Positions 18,776 through 20,193 of a DNA stretch of 20,193 nucleotides are shown piece after piece; within the stretch, counting starts at the first letter, position 1; each line of letters opens with the position of its first letter. The position numbers and the translations under genes were made by a program. This stretch comes from Gonium pectorale (Eukaryota; Chlorophyta; Chlorophyceae; Chlamydomonadales; Volvocaceae). The stretch spans positions 1,567,317 to 1,587,509 of the forward strand of contig LSYV01000010.1 of the NCBI GenBank assembly GCA_001584585.1, written 5' to 3'. The notes beneath the pieces are model-generated. The model was not told the DNA's origin. It did not search any database and saw only the letters and a list, made by a program, of their open reading frames with translations.

Positions 18776-20193
18776 ATGGCGTCCTATGGCGAGAAGACGG
18801 AGAAGGCCGGCGCGGAGGGCGACTTTGGCGGGGGCCAGGTGCACCGCATTCGCATCACCCTGACCTCCAAGAACGTCAAGAGTCTGGAGAAGGGTGCGTT
18901 GGAGGCGGTGACGCTAAGTGGGGCGACCCGCCCGCCCCCGGGGGGGCCGGGCGGCGGCTCCTCGCTCAATGCCGCGATAACGAGTTTCCTTAAGGCAAGC
19001 TACCAGTACCGGCTGTGCAGCAATGCTGTGCGCTCCGCTGTCTCAGTTTCGTGTGTCGTTGCAAAGCCGCAACAAAGCTGGTGTCGCGCGCGCCTGTGCG
19101 CGCCGCTCAGTGCAGTGCGGCTGCAAGCAGCGCTTCCCGCTGTCGCGTTCTTTTTGCTGCTGCTGCAGTTACTGCTGACCTGATCAAGGGCGCCAAGGAC
19201 AAGAACCTCAAGGTCAAGGGCCCCGTGCGCATGCCCACAAAGGTAGGGCACCCCGCCGGCCGACGCTGCTGAGGAGGTTTCCCCTTTCCCCACGGAGCTT
19301 CCCACATGGCTGAGCGCACGCCTGCACATACCGGTTGAGCTAGGGAGAGGGATGGAGTTACACGTTCGGATTCGTTCTGTCCGCAGGCTGCCGAAGCCCT
19401 AGTAACTGCCCCCTCCCCCTAGCCTCTCTAGTGAGACGCCTTTTCCTATCCAAACCCCACCCCATAGTCCGCGGAGTTGCTTAGCAGTCCCCGTGTGCCC
19501 GCCCAGGTCCTGGCCATCACCACCCGCAAGGCGCCCTCGGGGCAGGGGACCAACACCTTCGACCGGCTGGAGTTGCGGTGGGTCATGGATGCCGCGTCGA
19601 GCGAGGGGGCGTGGCGGGAGGGGCGTGTTTGCGGTTCAGGGACACGGCCGGTCCAGGTGGGGGGTGGCTGCGGCGTAGCGGCAGTCGGGGGGCAAGGGAC
19701 TCTGAAAGGGCCATAGCTGTCGCTCTTTTCTGTGACCGGCTGTACAAGGCGTCGAGTTAGCGCCGGGTTCCGGGTATGCCGCAGTGGGGGCTCTGGAGCC
19801 GCGGCACGCCGCCGAACCCACCGCGCAGTGCCGAGTCTGCAGCTGCAGTGGCGTACGCCTTTTAGGTCTTTCTCCACCGTCGTCACCCCTCAACGCGTCC
19901 CTGTTGTACGGGTGTCCCATGTGCGTCGTACGACAGGGTGCACAAGCGCCTCATCGACTTGCAGTCCCCCGCGGATGTTGTCAAGCAGATCACCTCCATC
20001 AGGTGGGGTCGTGGGGTCGCGTTGGCGGGCGGATGAGGGAGGCGGGGTTGGGGACCGGGGTTGGGGGGCGGGTTTGGGGGGCGAGGACTGGAAACGCGGG
20101 CGCTGCGCCCATAGTGGCTACATGGCCGCATGTATCGTGACGCTGGAAAGATGAAACAGGACATCACCGGTTTGTCTGGTTGGGAGGATATCG
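18776..20193 (+). CDS. RPS20: 40S ribosomal protein S20 (uS10), copy 2, last exon outside the window
   Basis: Exons are 18776-18893, 19169-19242, 19507-19577 and 19937-20002. The last GTGGGG donor at 20003 leads to an exon beyond the window. The protein would be about 124 residues if that exon matches copy 1. Blocks are [58 protein letters not shown] and [19 protein letters not shown]. The reading frame is intact throughout. Differences from copy 1 are a longer, Gly-rich N-terminus, LRITTRK changed to LAITTRK, FEMR to LELR, and an extra 264-bp intron between Lys and Val of MPTKV. As in copy 1, CAG abuts the ATG. The gene looks functional, but some changes fall on positions conserved in most eukaryotes. 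Confidence 0.92.

Noticed and set aside
1..20193. CRISPR arrays, bacterial operons, rRNA or tRNA genes
   Set aside because: The intron-rich genes are plainly eukaryotic nuclear. No regularly spaced repeats, tRNA box motifs or rRNA blocks were seen.

Overview
This window looks like nuclear DNA of a volvocine green alga (the Chlamydomonas/Volvox group). The base composition is high in GC and exon third positions favour C and G. Genes are split by many GTG-GG...CAG introns. TGTAA, the usual volvocine polyadenylation signal, sits near gene ends, and one intron carries a TTTTAGGG-type telomere-like tract. The species cannot be named from the sequence alone.

Layout. (1) About 551-7199, + strand: a 12-exon gene for a PAPS-dependent carbohydrate sulfotransferase related to the CHST15/GALNAC4S-6ST group. 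It has a Ser-Pro-rich stem, and its introns carry a dispersed repeat and the telomere-like tract. The true 5' end is probably missing. (2) 7200-8901: a convergent 3' intergenic region. (3) 8902-10511, - strand: a divergent cyclophilin-like gene. Two phase-compatible upstream exons, one encoding a signal peptide at 11426-11324, may belong to it. (4) About 11.4-14.6 kb: a lower-GC region with no recognised gene, apart from a 34-codon membrane ORF that starts 61 bp from the next gene and points away from it. (5) 14645-15911, + strand: a complete four-exon gene for 40S ribosomal protein S20 (uS10). (6) About 16.78-18.55 kb: scrambled RPS20-derived debris, including exon-3 fragments in both orientations and inverted copies of the first gene's 3' UTR. 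(7) 18776 to the window end, + strand: a second, apparently intact RPS20 gene with one extra intron. Its last exon lies beyond the window.

The genes do not form a pathway. The sulfotransferase probably modifies extracellular-matrix glycans, the cyclophilin-like protein may act in the secretory route, and RPS20 is a housekeeping gene. The most interesting stretch is the RPS20 array: two intact copies flank a rearranged relic that contains inverted repeats. If transcribed, the relic would give hairpin RNA and RNA antisense to the expressed gene.
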